The notes: generated by a model from the letters alone, not told the origin. Shown: positions 50,201-62,900, numbered from the stretch's first letter. The stretch: DNA of 64,000 bases from Maylandia zebra (GCF_041146795.1 NC_135179.1:10830547-10894546), one strand, 5' to 3'. Made by a program: numbers and translations.

Positions 50201-52463
50201 GTGATTACTGAGTTTAGTGAGCTCAGTTGAGTTAGCTATTCCAGTTGAGATTTTCAGCTGAATTCCTCTTGCTTTCAGTCCCTGGAGGCTGGACAGCAGA
50301 GCCCTGCCCTAGAGGAAACAAACCAGCAAAGCAAGACTGTTACATGAAATCCATGCAGTATAATCAGATACACAGAGTTCAGACTAAGTGCTTACATTTT
50401 TTACATTCAAGTACTATCATAAGTGATAAATGTGCTATTTGTGTCCCATTCATTTTTTTCAAAGCACTCGTCTGCAGGCAGCTACTGTAATCTCTATTTT
50501 TCTTTTGGAGTCTTATTTAGAAAAATATTTATATGCCTCTTATGGTTTTCCAGTGATGACTACCTCTGATCACTGTAGCTATCCAAAAACATGTAACCTT
50601 CTGTGCATATTTAGAAGCACAAATTTTACAAACCCACAAACGATGCATGTTATTGCTGTAACACAAAATAAAAAGCAACCTGTTCAACATAATTTACACA
50701 CATTCATCTCATGTCATTTAGAAACGAGCAAACTAACAATATATTACACTTGATATGAAGATTAATTTCCAGTTTCATGAAGTTTTCCTTCATAAAACCG
50801 ACCTGAAATCCACCCAGAGTACAAGATACTGTGAGGGACTCCTTTCATTAAGTACCTTTGGTGATACAAGGAAAATTACTCATCCTTCATTAGTTTCTCT
50901 TTAGTGATCACTGAACACACATTACAGGACACAAATGAAGACAGGAGCATTTTAAATAAGAGCTAAAAGCTACAGTTGAGATGCAAATTTGGTCAATTTG
51001 GCTCCATTTCTACACTCAGATCCTGATGTACACTAGGGAAGTTGTTATTTCACGATGTATTAAAACTGTGTTTTACAATTTAAATGAGACATATTTGATT
51101 TTACACTTTAAGCCCTGTTAATGCATTACATCGAGTACTGCCCAGGCTTTAAAAACAACATTATAACACCTTCTATGGCTCCAGAGGATTATTTTCAGTC
51201 TGTTCAATGGTGTCTTTATCAGTTTGAGTTTGGGAAGTTCACATTTTTGCTAGAAAATGTATGTTCCATATCACACTATTGGGCCACACCTCTCAATCTT
51301 TGAATTCAGGTCTCCTCAGAAACACAGTATGACTTAGAAACATTCTTAAAAATGGGTTTATCCTAAAGAGCTCACTGAATTCAAGTATGATACTGATAAT
51401 AGGGTGCTACAATTGCAGCAAATCAGTCTGTGAAATTTCTTCTCTGCCATATAATTTGCAATCAACTGTAAGTGAAATTATTGCAAAGTGGAAGTATTTA
51501 GGAACAACACAGCAGAGCCATAAAATGGGGCACTAAGTAAAGTTAAATCGGTGGTGCGTAGGGTTTAAAAGTCACCAATGCTCTGCTGACTCAATACCTG
51601 CAAAGTTCCTAACCTACTTTGGCATTAACATCAGCACAAAACTGTGCACTGGGAGCTTCGTGACATGGGCTCTGTTTGCCGAGTAGCTCTTGTAATGTGT
51701 AAGTGACCTCGTACCACTATACTGACACAGAGATTTAAAGATGTTTGCCAAGAGTGTAGTGTAGTGTAGATAAATGCAATATTTTCCAATTTTCAATTTT
51801 AAGGATTGGTTTTAAAAATGGTTATCTATGTCACCCCTACAACAGACTGGTCCAAATGCAACCCCCCAACCGCAACCTTGAATTGGATAAGGGGAAGAAA
51901 ATTAAGTGGATGGCTCTTAAAAATCTATTTCTTTTGACTTAACTTTATTTCTGGGATTTAGTGCATTGTAGACAGACAGGAAATATGTACTAATATAATC
52001 AAACGGATCAGACAGACGGGAGACAAACTAAGGATCCAGGTACAGAATGCTTTCTAGCTCAAAATCTATAAGCTATTGGTTCCCACCCTGTTTGCAGGAC
52101 TGACAGATATTCTTTTCAGTGATGGTTTGTAAATACCCACACTGTGTCTCCAGGATTATTAGCTTTATGCCTGTTGTAGCCACACAGATGTTCACAATTT
52201 GAAGAAGAAAGCAGAGCACTTCCACCTGCATGCAGTGAAGCTTGCCCTTTTACAGAACATTACATTTTAAATTTCATATACAGCATGTTCAATTTTTAAT
52301 TGAACATGTTGTAAAATTTTTAGGTTGGTGCAGACTGAAAGAGCATTAGCTCCTCTCTGGCCTGAGGGGACTGAAAGGTGCAATCCGTTTCTGACCATCA
52401 GCCTCAGGGTTTCATTAATTCTGACATATTCAATTTTTTATGAACCATGTGTTTTGCCAGGCT

Positions 52464-52537
<74 letters not shown>

Positions 52538-53925
52538 TGGTCAATAACATTCACCCAGTCCAATATGAATGTGTAATTATCAGCAGGAAATATTGTACTT
52601 TTTCATGATTTGATTTACTGTTTTACTTGTAAATGTTTATCAAACACACTTTCTGTAACAGTCCAAACACATGGCTGATGCTAGGTTAAGTGGTGATTCT
52701 AAATAAGATGTGTTTGCCTGTGTGTGTCAGCCCTGTGATGGACTGGTACTCCCATCTCTCACCCAGTGTCAGTGCGGACAAGTTCTAGCCTCCTAAAAGT
52801 GGTTAGGAACATGGATGGATGGATATTGCATAAAGCTACACTTCCAGTTCAACAGGATGATTCACAGAACAGAGCATCAGAGCAGCTGATTAGCACCAAC
52901 TGCATAAACACAGAGTGACTCTAGGAGTAATGGGAGTTGGATAAAAAGCAAAATAACATCAGTAACATTTTTGAAAGATGCACAAACATAGATTAAAGCC
53001 CATAAATTTAAATAAATGTTGCACAAAGAACAAATACAATGATTAATAATAAAGATATATTCTATCATCACCCCTACAAAACAGAAGTTTTTTGGTTGAC
53101 ACCCTTTACATGTTATGCTTAGGACATTTTGTTAATCTATCAGTAAGCACAATCTCTTTAATCAAAATGATATGTTTAATGCTAAAATATAATTATTGTT
53201 GTTATACTTGAATATCAAATTCTGTTTTACAAAAAGCACAGAAAAATATTAAAAAACATTTCTTTGTAATCATCTTGTTTTCTGAAAGAATTTTTCTTTT
53301 TAAAGAAAATGTATCCAGTAAATGTATTTAGCAATGCAAGTGTTTAAAAAGGCCAAACAGTCAAATTATTCAATAACCCACAAGATTATAAACACAGTCA
53401 TCTGCTTAAATTTAAAAATGTAAAACGGACTGAGTACATGTAAAGTAGTAAAAATAAGCTCGCTGATCAACTCTTATAAGCATAAAATCTGATGTTATCA
53501 GATTTGGATAACATATAATTTACAGTAGCATTTTTCTCTGTGTAAATGTCCTTTTACTTATGAGGTTTAAAATCAGGATCTTGATTTTATTGAACCTTTA
53601 ATGTATTTAAGGAACCAACTTTGTCTTTCACCAGTTTATACAGACTAACACAGAGAGAGAGAGAGAAAACGTCACAGGCATAAAATGTAAATACTACTCT
53701 TGCAGAATTAAATCCCTGTTGATTTGCTCTATTTTTACCTGTCGGGCAGCAGGCTGGAAACTGGATTCATTATCAGAGGAGTTAAGGAGCCACTGCGGGG
53801 AAACTATCTCTACGACCCGGATAGCTTGGTTCAGTAGGTTGTACAGCCCTATGGAGAGGGGGAGGTGGGACGTGCTGTTGTTTAAGAAGGAAATGTCTTC
53901 TGGGATGTTCTCTACGAGCACGACT
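44209..53925 (-). CDS. pld5: Phospholipase D family member 5 (inactive), last eight coding exons; 5' part missing
   Basis: A PLD-superfamily protein, in mammals a single-pass membrane protein regarded as catalytically inactive. Exons in coding order: 53739-53925, 50209-50308, 49846-49973, 47918-48115, 47110-47246, 46811-46976, 46624-46714, 44209-44756. Phases match at all seven junctions; the donor after 49846 (GTACTG) is weak. The chain starts at [10 protein letters not shown], which follows the membrane anchor in human PLD5, so the cytoplasmic and membrane exons are absent or further upstream. The first HKD site reads LHSSFWVVD and the second HNRFMVTD: His and Asp stay, both catalytic Lys are replaced (Ser, Arg). 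Other family marks are [25 protein letters not shown] and [17 protein letters not shown]. The C-terminal tail is about 90 residues longer than in human, hydrophilic, Gln- and Lys-rich. Confidence 0.9.
45235..45565 (+). mobile_element. CR1/L2-type LINE 3' fragment
   Basis: The translation shows the end of a reverse transcriptase [23 protein letters not shown], then [21 protein letters not shown] out of step with frameshifts, then [12 protein letters not shown]. The same positions in the LINE at 34.5-37.7 kb read MLRIFYESVVASAILYAVAC and MLDNTSHPLHDM. It ends in CCCTCTTGGATCAAAAAAGT, comparable to the CAGGGATCAATAAAGT tail there. It is a 5'-truncated, decayed relative in a pld5 intron. Confidence 0.75.
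45585..45800 (+). mobile_element. LINE 3' fragment, second family
   Basis: A 62-codon open frame (45604-45792) has the hallmark end of another common fish [24 protein letters not shown], followed by a [10 protein letters not shown] segment and DRVRWRQW. The reverse transcriptase core is missing. It follows directly on the CR1/L2-type fragment, so one piece probably landed in or beside the other. It is the same family as the fragment at 13.56-13.85 kb. Confidence 0.7.
49040..49346 (-). mobile_element. Internally deleted Tc1-like transposon
   Basis: The left end TTAGGTACACTTTGCTAGTA and the right end GTGTACATAATGAAGTGCCTG (inverted relative to it) fit the terminal repeats of a very common fish Tc1-like element. 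The minus strand still encodes the transposase C-terminus ([16 protein letters not shown] near 49130-49180). The rest of the transposase is deleted. It sits in the pld5 intron between exons 47918-48115 and 49846-49973. Confidence 0.75.
51832..51917 (+). mobile_element. Decayed 3' end of the 12.94-kb retroposon family
   Basis: ACAGACTGGTCCAAATGCAA, CGCAACCTTGAATTGGATAA and AGTGGATGG line up with the end of the element at 12943-13318. Only the last part remains, strongly diverged. Confidence 0.55.
52466..52535. repeat. (CA)n microsatellite
   Basis: An uninterrupted CA run of about 70 bp lies in a pld5 intron, likely length-polymorphic. Confidence 0.98.
52670..52829 (+). mobile_element. Decayed copy of the 12.94-kb retroposon family
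   Basis: GTGTGTCAGCCCTGTGATGG, ACTGGTACTCCCATCTCTC and the end ATGGATGGATGGAT align with the 3' half of the element at 12943-13318. The part around the GATAGGCTCC core is mutated. This is an older insertion than the 13-kb copy. Confidence 0.65.
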
Positions 53926-55079
53926 CTGTGAAATGGAAAGAAAAACATACATATTTATGTAGGAACTGCTTGATAACAGACGCACAAAGTCACAAAAGCA
54001 TCATTTGGATGGTCACAGAACCCTGTTAATGGGAAAATGGATGTGAAATTAATGCGGGGCTTATGCTCTTTCACAAAGCAATTATGGGTGCACATCAATG
54101 GGAGATCTTGTGGTAGTGAAATAAGGTTATACTCCTTCTCTGTGACAAATTAGCTTACTTCAGCCTTCTTCCTCTCTCTGGATCGTTAGCTTAATGAGAG
54201 AAAGATTTTGAGACTACACAGGCCCCTTAGATTCTATTAAGCTTCATTAAATTGTGTACAGGTCGCCTCTGGCAGGGGTTGAGAATAATTGAAGGCTGAT
54301 ATGCAGAGTTGTCAGATATGTAGATTCAATTACAGCTAGTCAGGGAAAAATGACATTTTTTGCTGTATTGTCAGTGGTTTCTATTATACACTACTCCCTG
54401 TGTGGTCACATGGTGCATTTAATGTAAAGATCAGCAGTCTGGGGTTAGACTGCATACTATAGCTACAGCAAACAGAATGTATAATGATGTCATGTACAGA
54501 GGCAATTCATCCTTTAAATGATCTGATTGAGTGGCACCAGGTTATTTCCTTTTCTTGTAAACCCTTAGCACAAAGTTGAATGATGGGGAAAATGTACTCT
54601 GTGATTGTGTTTTTCTTTTGTATATATCATCCAGTGACTCAGCAGTTGTCATTTTCAGATATCCTGACAAAAATAATAAAGGCATTAGCACTGGAGTAAA
54701 CAGACTGAATTAGCTGTGGAAGCCAGGCCTAGATCTGCAGCCACTCGGAACCAAGCCATTACCAAGCTCCACTACTTTCTCTCTGCGTTTCTTTAAAGGC
54801 AGACATCGATTTATGACAATTGGATTTCAAAAGAGGGAAATACAAAGAGGGGGAGCGGCTATTTTCCTCGAGGGTAAACAGCTTAGCTATCAATTCGGCT
54901 GCACCTAGGTTGATTAAGTCTATGAAATAAATGTTGTCCAGGAAGCTAGCAGAACCACTTCTGCACACGACCTTTATGCACTTAAGTGAGAAAATGGATT
55001 AAAGTAAGAATTTGTAAGGTAAATATACTGTTGATTACTTTGGTGGTTTATCCAGGGGGGTGATTAAATGCCGGAAATT

Positions 55080-55172
55080 ACAGGAAGTCAATAACCACAG
55101 AGGCCAGGACCAGGGCTCAAACTGCTGACACTGCAGCTGAGAAACAATTCCTCTACTCTCTAAGGCACCAAT
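55080..55172 (-). mobile_element. Possible tRNA-derived SINE remnant
   Basis: On the minus strand GCCTTAGAGAGTAGAGGAAT resembles an A-box region, and about 30 bases later GTCAGCAGTTTGAGCCCTGG resembles a B box (GGTTCGAGCCC type). The cloverleaf stems do not form. It may be the head of an old SINE; chance is not excluded. Confidence 0.3.
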
Positions 55173-55240
55173 GCCAATCTTGTTATTTTTATGAGTGCCT
55201 CCATTCACAGTGGAAACAGAAAAGTGTAAAATAACATGAT

Positions 55241-56275
55241 GTCTGTGAAGGTTCTCAGTCATCCCAGGTCATCGTAGTCAAAGGAGCTTGCAAAGAAAAG
55301 CGTCTGGACTTCTTTAAGTTACTTGAAGACGTTTCACCTCTCATCCGAGAAGCTTCTTCAGTTCAAAGGTCAAATGGTGGAGAGTCCCAGATATAAACCT
55401 AGTGGGAGTATCCCCCCACAGAGGGGTAAAAGGACCCCCTGATGATCCTCTAATCGCCTGAGCCAAGGTGTGAAACTGGGTGTGTCTGATCTTCAACTGT
55501 GTCTGATCAGACACCAGCGAGGGAGGATAAGAAGGACAGACGCAACAACATTGTCATCCCCTATGTAGCCGGTGTATCAGAAAAACTCAGGAGAGTTTTC
55601 TCCAAGCACGACATCCCGGTGCATTTCAGACCCAGCAACACGCTCAGACAAAAACTGGTTCACCCGAAAGACAAAACGCCAAAACACGACTTAACAATGT
55701 GGTGTATGCTGTACAGTGCAGCGAGGAATGCCCAGACCTCTACATTGGAGAGACCAAACAGCCACTTTACAAGCGCATGGCACAACACAGAAGAACCACC
55801 TCCACAGGACAAGACTCAGCAGTCCATCTGCATCTAAAGGTCAAAGGACACTCTTTCGAGGATGCCAATGTTCACATTTTGGACAGAGAGGACAGATGGT
55901 TTGAAAGAGGAGTGAAAGAAGCCATCTATGTCCACTGTGAGCGACCATCTTTGAACAGAGGCGGTGGTTTACAACACCAACTCTCTGCCATCTATAATCC
56001 AGTTTTGAGTTCCCTTCCCAGACGCCTTAACGCCCACTCACATCCTGGGCCATCTGACCTCAGGAATTCGCATGATAAGGTGGGGCCAGGTTTCACAATG
56101 AACTCACCCGAAACTCTGGCTGATTGGGACCCACACCCAGTTTCACACCTTGGCTCAGGTTTATATCTGGGACTCTCCACCATTTGACCTTAGAACTGAA
56201 GAAGCTTCTCGGATGAGAGGTGAAACGTCTTCAAGTAACTTAAAGAAGTCCAGACGCTTTTCTTTGCTCCTTTGA
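55241..56275 (+). mobile_element. 5'-truncated Penelope-like element with 15-bp target-site duplication
   Basis: The 15-mer GTAAAATAACATGAT stands at both borders (55226-55240 and 56276-56290), fixing the insertion exactly. Inside are inverted terminal repeats: left arm 55279-55484, right arm 56132-56274, sharing the CTCATCCGAGAAGCTTCTTC motif. The left arm holds about 60 bp that the right arm lacks. Between the arms lies the GIY-YIG endonuclease end of a Penelope-like ORF; the reverse transcriptase is absent. It lies in the region 5' of the recognised pld5 exons. Confidence 0.9.
55499..56070 (+). pseudogene. Penelope-like GIY-YIG endonuclease, frameshifted
   Basis: The first part (55499 to about 55692) encodes the conserved linker, with VIPYVAGVSEKLRRVFSKHD and RPSNTLRQKLVHPKD. 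The frame then shifts by one near 55693, and the GIY-YIG domain continues in the other frame: VYAVQCSEECPDLYIGET, KRMAQHR, HLHLKVKGHSFEDANVHIL, then the catalytic-type Glu in WFERGVKEAIYV. No reverse transcriptase motifs precede it, so this is a dead 5'-truncated copy. Confidence 0.88.
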
Positions 56276-56290
56276 GTAAAATAACATGAT

Positions 56291-59055
56291 AAAAGCTCAT
56301 ATGACATACAGTGTATCCTGAAAAGTGGTGTAGTGGAATTTAAAAGTAGCACATTTGCTGGTAAAAAGAACAACAACAACAAAACTGTAAACATTTAAAA
56401 CGAGTGCAGAGCTTTATCTCTATTCTCTCATGAAAAGGTTGATGGAAGGAAAAGATTAACATTAATGACACATTTATTGATTCATTTTATTTTGGGCAAG
56501 ATAAGAAATTTCTTCCTTTTTTTGTTTGACTGTTTTATTTTAGGCTAATTGTTGCACCTTCTATCCACTAATGCTGCAAAGCCAGTTTTGCTTTTCTGCC
56601 TTTTGACAAACAACCCACATTTTTGCTAGTTTTTAATACCAGTTGTTATGTACTGTTACTATGTGGTGCATGTGCCAATCATTGGTAAATTTCTTATGGT
56701 AGTCTTTCCCAGAGCAACTGTGAGTGGTTGGGTCTGGCAGTTTGGTGTCGCCTTGATGTTACAAGCTTTTCATCACAGCTACCAGTCTTTTTTGAGTGGA
56801 AATGCATGAAATCGGCTGTAGATTGAGCGCTGGCACTGGTGGAACAGGGTTATTAGAGCGGAGCAGAATGGTTTAAAATAGAATACAGTGACTTGTGACT
56901 CAAAAAGAATGTGTGATAATAAAGGTTGCTGTTTTTGAGTGATTATTACACAAAAAACATCTGTATAAGCCGAATATTAAGTATAAACCAGCTTATCAAT
57001 ATTACTAAGAGGATGTAAATAATATATTGTAATGATGTAATGCTGTAATATAATACACGACTCTGCAGTAATCTCTGAGTATCTAATACTTTGCATTTCA
57101 TTAGAGTAACACTTTATTATTGACATGCAAAGTTTTTGTAGCATTGTTTGTATTGCATTTATTATTACAGAATTACAAAATGAAAAGCTATTCACCTTTT
57201 CAAATTATTTCTACTAACCAACAATGCAAAGTGCAGAAAAACAAACTGATTAGTATACATAGACCTACTTTGAGTACCTGAAGCTAAGTCGCCACTTTCA
57301 CTCTTACCTGTATTTGTGTAAATTAATCTAATTCATGCCAAATGGATACATTTTAACTGTGGAAATATATATATATTTTTAAAATTAGTTTGTTTATAGG
57401 CTACATATTTTTAAAACTGTAGAATGTAAAGAATCACTAACAGCAATATTAAATAAAAGATCACTATTGCTCTTTTCCATATTTACATTCATCTAGTTTC
57501 ATTTTGGACTGTAGCAGATAAAGTTAATTATTGTTTCCCTGTCCATTCGCGATCATTTGTTCTGTTAAAGCCTAATTTAACCTTTTTGTTTTTCAAATGT
57601 CTGCCTGCATGTAGAGTAGTCAGAACACAGGGTCAGCAAAAAAGTGACAGCTCGGGAGCTGGACTCAAGGGCATGCTGGTGGGAGTATGAGCTGCAGGTG
57701 ATAATGTAGTGGCATCACACCGAGAGGCCAGTTTGCAGTTCACAGCTTGAAAATGTATTCCTGGCTAAAATAAAACAAAGTCAGGGTTTTGGAAAGTTGA
57801 CAGTGGTCAAACAGTAGGATTCGTTCCCTCGACATGCTGATATCACCACATGGAGAAAAACTGTTAATGTTTAATAAAGCAGAGCAACACCAGTGGCACT
57901 TGCTGAGTTTCTTTTGAGGGATTTAATTCGATGTGTATTCTGTGCTCTGCCATGCACGGAGCTCGAGGACTCGACACTGAGAGTGAGTGAACTGGAAAAG
58001 GAATATAGGGAACTGTGATTAAATTATACAGCGTTGCACCTCGCAGTGTACGTAGAGTATCCCTCTTTGTCCTAAATTGACAGCAAAAACTAGGACAGCT
58101 GCAGTAAACACCTCACAATGAGGAAAACAAAGATGGATAGGAAAACAGATTGAGGAAGAACAGGGGTAATCTCATTCTGAAAGGAATCCTCTCAGTCCAC
58201 TTTAGTGGCTGTGAGATATGATGAATAATCACTCTGACCAGTTTAAACAACGAGACAGGATTTGGTATTAAAAGTGAGGGAAGCAGAGAGGCAGCGGTTG
58301 TGTCTTCCGGCAGAGGATTCATTGATTTATGCAGTCTGTGTTGTCCACGGCTGGTTCCCTCCTTTGTTACCCATCTGTGCACTTGTGAGTGTGATTCAGC
58401 TCAAGCAGCCAATACCTAAGTGGTGTAAACTTCACAGTGTGTGAGTGCATACACGAGGCAGTGACACAGAAAGAAGAACGAGGGTGTCTGAATGTAAAAT
58501 CTCACACTCTGAATGATAATGGATTTCCAGTTTCAGTGCTGTAAGCGAGAGCAGTTAGATCACTAAAACGTATTCTCTTAAAATTATGCTCTCCTTCCCG
58601 ATGTTTTCCTCCACAAGGGCTGAACATAAGAATACATTTCACACTGTTACAGGGCTGCCAGAGCTGAGACTGGCATCTTCACATGTTAAAGATACAGCAC
58701 AGTAAAAAGTGGATACATCGTACGTCGGCATAATGTATGTAATAAAATCTGTTACATGCAAATGCTTTTATCAGCAGGCGCCCGCTGATCCACACCTATA
58801 GCAAGAGCATGTTGATATACCTCAGTGTGCCCGAGTCATTCCTGACATCTGATATAAATTATCCACCCTCTCACGAGCTGCCCTGAGCAGTGGGTGCACA
58901 GCAGCGAGGACATTAATATGGGTATCACAGAAGCTGCTGCTGCTGCTCTGCTCCCTGCATGATGTTCATTTTATTTTCACCAGGTACAACCAAAGCGCTC
59001 CTGTCACAGTAAACACAGCTAGGATGTTTATTTAAATTTACAGTGCTCCCTTCCT
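56291..59055. other. Non-coding DNA, probably pld5 upstream or intron
   Basis: AT-rich sequence without recognisable exons, RNA genes or transposons. Open frames here are short and unsupported. If pld5 continues upstream, as expected, this is intron. Confidence 0.5.
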
Positions 59056-59059
59056 GATT

Positions 59060-59945
59060 TCTTAGTTGTTTTTTTTTGTCACACTAACAAGTTTACATGT
59101 TAATGTTTTTCTAATATTATACAAGATAAGCCAAGTAAATACAAAACACCCTTTTTAAATGATGAATTACTTTATTAAAGGAAAAAGTTATCCAAACCTG
59201 CTTCTACCCCAAGTAATTGTCCCCCTGTTAAATCATGAATTAACTGTGATTAATCCAATTTTTTGGAAAACAGAGTTCAATTTCATTAACCACACACAGG
59301 CCGGATTACAGCCAGACCTGGGGACGCTTTGCTGCTTCAGGACCTGAATGATTTGTTTGACTGATGGATGAATTTTGTTCTCTACCAGAAAATCCTGAAG
59401 GACATTTTTGGGCCATTAGTTTGTGCCCTGAAGCTCAAGCTCACTTGGTTTATGCAGCAAGACAATGATCCAAAACATACCAGTAAACCCATCCCCAAAT
59501 GGCTAAAAAACAAAACAAAATGAAGGTTTTGGAATGGTCTAGTCAAAGTCTGGGATGAAATCGTATTGACTTGCTTTGGTGTGACCTTAAACAGACTATT
59601 CATATTCAAAAACCCTGCAGTGTGGATGAATTAAAACAATGCTGCAAAGAGGAGTGAGCTAAATGTTCTTGGCAGAGATGTTGAAAGACTCATTCCCAGT
59701 TATTACAAAAACTTGGTGGCACAACCAGTTATTACGTTCAATTACTTTTATTTTTTACACAGGGCTAGAAAAGTTTGGATAGACTTTAAATATTAAATAA
59801 TAATTTTAAAACTGCATTTTGAATTTATTTGTGGTATATTTGTCTAGTATTAACATTTGTTTGATGACCTGAAACATAAGTGTGATAAATGTGCAAAAAA
59901 TAAAAAATAAAAAGACAAACAAAGTAAATGCTTTTTCATACCTAA
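59060..59945 (+). mobile_element. Decayed Tc1-like transposon with long inverted repeats
   Basis: The two ends match in inverse orientation over about 200 bp with gaps: the left has GTCACACTAACAAG and CCAAACCTGC..AAGTAATTGTCCCCC; the right has the complements near 59760-59930. Between them is a transposase remnant: LYQKILKDIFG, then MQQDNDPKHTSKP around the second catalytic Asp, then LEWSSQS and CDLKQT. The N-terminal DNA-binding part is deleted and stops interrupt the rest. It is the same family as the minus-strand fragment at 14.0-14.3 kb. Confidence 0.8.
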
Positions 59946-62900
59946 AATGATCTGGACTGATTACCAGTTTGGCCTAATTACTACCTAGCTTTATTTTATA
60001 CCTGTGTGTTTCAGATACTGGTTGCTGATTGGTTCAGGTAATTTTTTAATTAGCTCAGCCTTTCATTTTTGGGGACGAGGGTCTATTTAAGGTTTTTGAT
60101 GTCTGATAATCCATTTGTGCTGAGCGCTGCATTTTGTGCCCTGGAGGCAGGAGCAGCACTGAAAGTTTAAACGTAATCTGGTTTGAGCTGAAAAAGGTTA
60201 TCATTCAGTTTTCACTCATTTAAGCCACACAACACAAACTGCCTCTTATATTGTTATATACTAAATAGCAACACCAATTAAATACAAGTTGCTTGCTTGC
60301 TAGTGTTTAACTGATAAGACTTTGCAATGATAAAGTGGACATGATACTTGAAACTCTTTATTCTGGTGTACATTTTAATTCAAATGGATGCTAATGTCTT
60401 TGGTAAATAGTATAGTATGTGTGGCACAAGAAATGAAAACAAAATAGCTTATATTTTTATCAGTTTTCTGTCTTGCTGCTCTACATCTCTTTTGCGTGGT
60501 TCACTGCATCCTCTTCCAGCTTTGCCCAGAGGGAAATCTGAAGTGTTTTAATGGTTTGGGTCATGTCAGGAATTGTCAGCAGGTAACAATAAATTGCTCC
60601 CCTCTTATTTTTACCTCAAACTAGTAAGTCAGTGACCCACAAACCCTGAGTGTTCCTTTCTGTGCTGACTTGATAGCTACGTTTACCATCATGTCACGAT
60701 CTGTCGGTTTTAATGTTATTTTGGGGAGTTTTATTCTCTCTAGCATCTTGTTAGGGTGTCTTGCTTTTATTTCCTGTTTTATTTTGTTAGTCCTCTATTT
60801 CTGGTGCCTTGTCAGTAGTTTTCAATTATTATCTTAATTAGTTTCTTCTGTGCTCTGTTAACAGGTTGTTTCCACTCTCCCCGATTACCTCCCATGTCTA
60901 TTTAGAGCCTCATTTTACTTCCTGTGTCCCTGTTGTCTTGGTCTAAGAAGGCTGTATGTACATCTGCAAACTGCACTTCATGACAAGTCAAATCTTTGAT
61001 TTGTAGACAACTCAACCTACTACCTGAAACCCAGCTGCCAAGATGCTTCCAGTGAGCTTTCCTCTGTTTTCTTAACATTAACAATCACAGTAGCCAATCT
61101 GATCCAATTGAAAATGGATATCCATATACCGGTATATTGGCAGTATATCTGCCATTGTTTCAAATGGTTACTCACAGTTTTCCTGTGCACAGAAAGTACA
61201 CGCTATTTAACTTTCCCAAAGTCCCAAATAATTAGTTGTTTGGACAGCAGCTACTTTAGAGGCAGTTGCATTGAGATATAGAAACTAGCAGACTTGAAAG
61301 ACTTCATGCTAAAACCAAGACTTTGTGGACTTGATGTTGCTTGAGCATGCCAATTCTCAAATTCATTAAATCAGCTTATTTAAGAACTTAGACATGGACT
61401 TTAAAAAGAAATTAAAACTGAGCTGATTCCATTTAGTAATGAATTTTAAATGTATTTTTTATTTATATTAATAAACTTTTAATTAATTAACTTTTAAGCA
61501 GTTTGCAATATATGAACTTTAAACGAGATCTATATGATGTACTCCTTTACACACCATGATGCACCATTTAATCTGTCTTCATGGTGACCTTTTTAATCTT
61601 TGTCTGTTCAAGGCTTCATATTTCAGAGAGGTTTGAAATATGAAGCCAGTGTGGAAATGCCGAAAGTTACACTTATTCTCATGGCTGCTTGAGGCTGTCT
61701 CAAAGTGAGTCAGTCCCCACAGACTCTGATGTTAAAATGGCACGTTTTGAAAACTGTGTTTTTAGTAAGGTACAAAATGTTTTTGGCCTCTATGGGTAGT
61801 TTCTATCTTCATAACAACTTTAGTACAGATGATTTTGATTTTGTGAATTGCATTTATAGTACAGTTTATGGCTAACCGAGCCTGAGAGCCTTAGCTAAAA
61901 AAGTGTTAGTCCTCTCCTCAAACCAATGGGCGATGCCATGTTGTTAGATCCATACATCATATTCAGATTATCTGTAAATGATATCTGAAACGCGTCTGAT
62001 TTTAGGGATGAGGCAAGCGTGGTTCTTCAAGCGTACTTTCTGCATTTCCACAGTAGCTGATGGATCAATACTAACCTCCTTATTAGCTGTCTTACGTGAA
62101 GCAATTATAGACGTACACCAGGGATGGATCAGACCCGCATTTGGATGCGATGAGATGAGAGGAAAATTAATGCTCCCACTTTGTTCCAACAACAAAGCAA
62201 CACACGTGCACATTGTTGTATACCTAAGAGGCTTCAAGCTTCAGTGCAGTTGTAGATTACACTGTTTATCATCGGAAGAGGTAGTATAAATCAAATTAAT
62301 TATGTGTTTGATTATACTGCCAGGAAAACATGAAGCAACTATCTGCGTCAGCGAGGACACAGAGTGGCAGCAACTCCCATCTCATCCCACCCTGTTCTTT
62401 GGATGCAAGAATTAGCATCATTCATGATGGAGGCCAAAGCAGATTAAAAGGAAATCTACATAACAAAACAAACAGCTGACAAGTCAAAATTACAACATCA
62501 CAAATAAAAGCTGCTGACATGTTATTTGGAAGCTCAAAGGGGGTTTTTAGTTAAAGGAGAGTAATGGCTACACAGCATCGAGGTTGCCTGGCTCTGTTCG
62601 ATTGTTCAGTAGTTTCATTTTTTAAGTTAATCACTAGATCGTTTTCAGAGTGTGAACCTTCCATATAAGACATGCAAGTATGAGCCGTAGATGCATTTGC
62701 TTTGATGAATTCGCTTTAGAAATGTAAAGGGCTTGCATGAGCAAATCTCACCGCAACCCCATTACGAATGTGTCAAACTCACAGTGATTTATCATGTTTC
62801 AGACCTTGCATTGGGACTTGCTTTGAGCAAATCGCTTTATGAAATCATTAATTACATCTCGTAGTCCTTTAAAATGATGCATGTCACAGTCAAAGCGTCA

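Noticed and set aside
54759-54968. Minus-strand 69-codon frame as a possible 5' exon of pld5
   Set aside because: It has no similarity to the cytoplasmic or membrane-anchor part of PLD5 and no splice sites in the needed phase.
61968-62289. Overlapping frames on both strands (89 and 103 codons)
   Set aside because: No recognisable domain, no splice partners and no conservation evidence; mirrored open frames are expected by chance.
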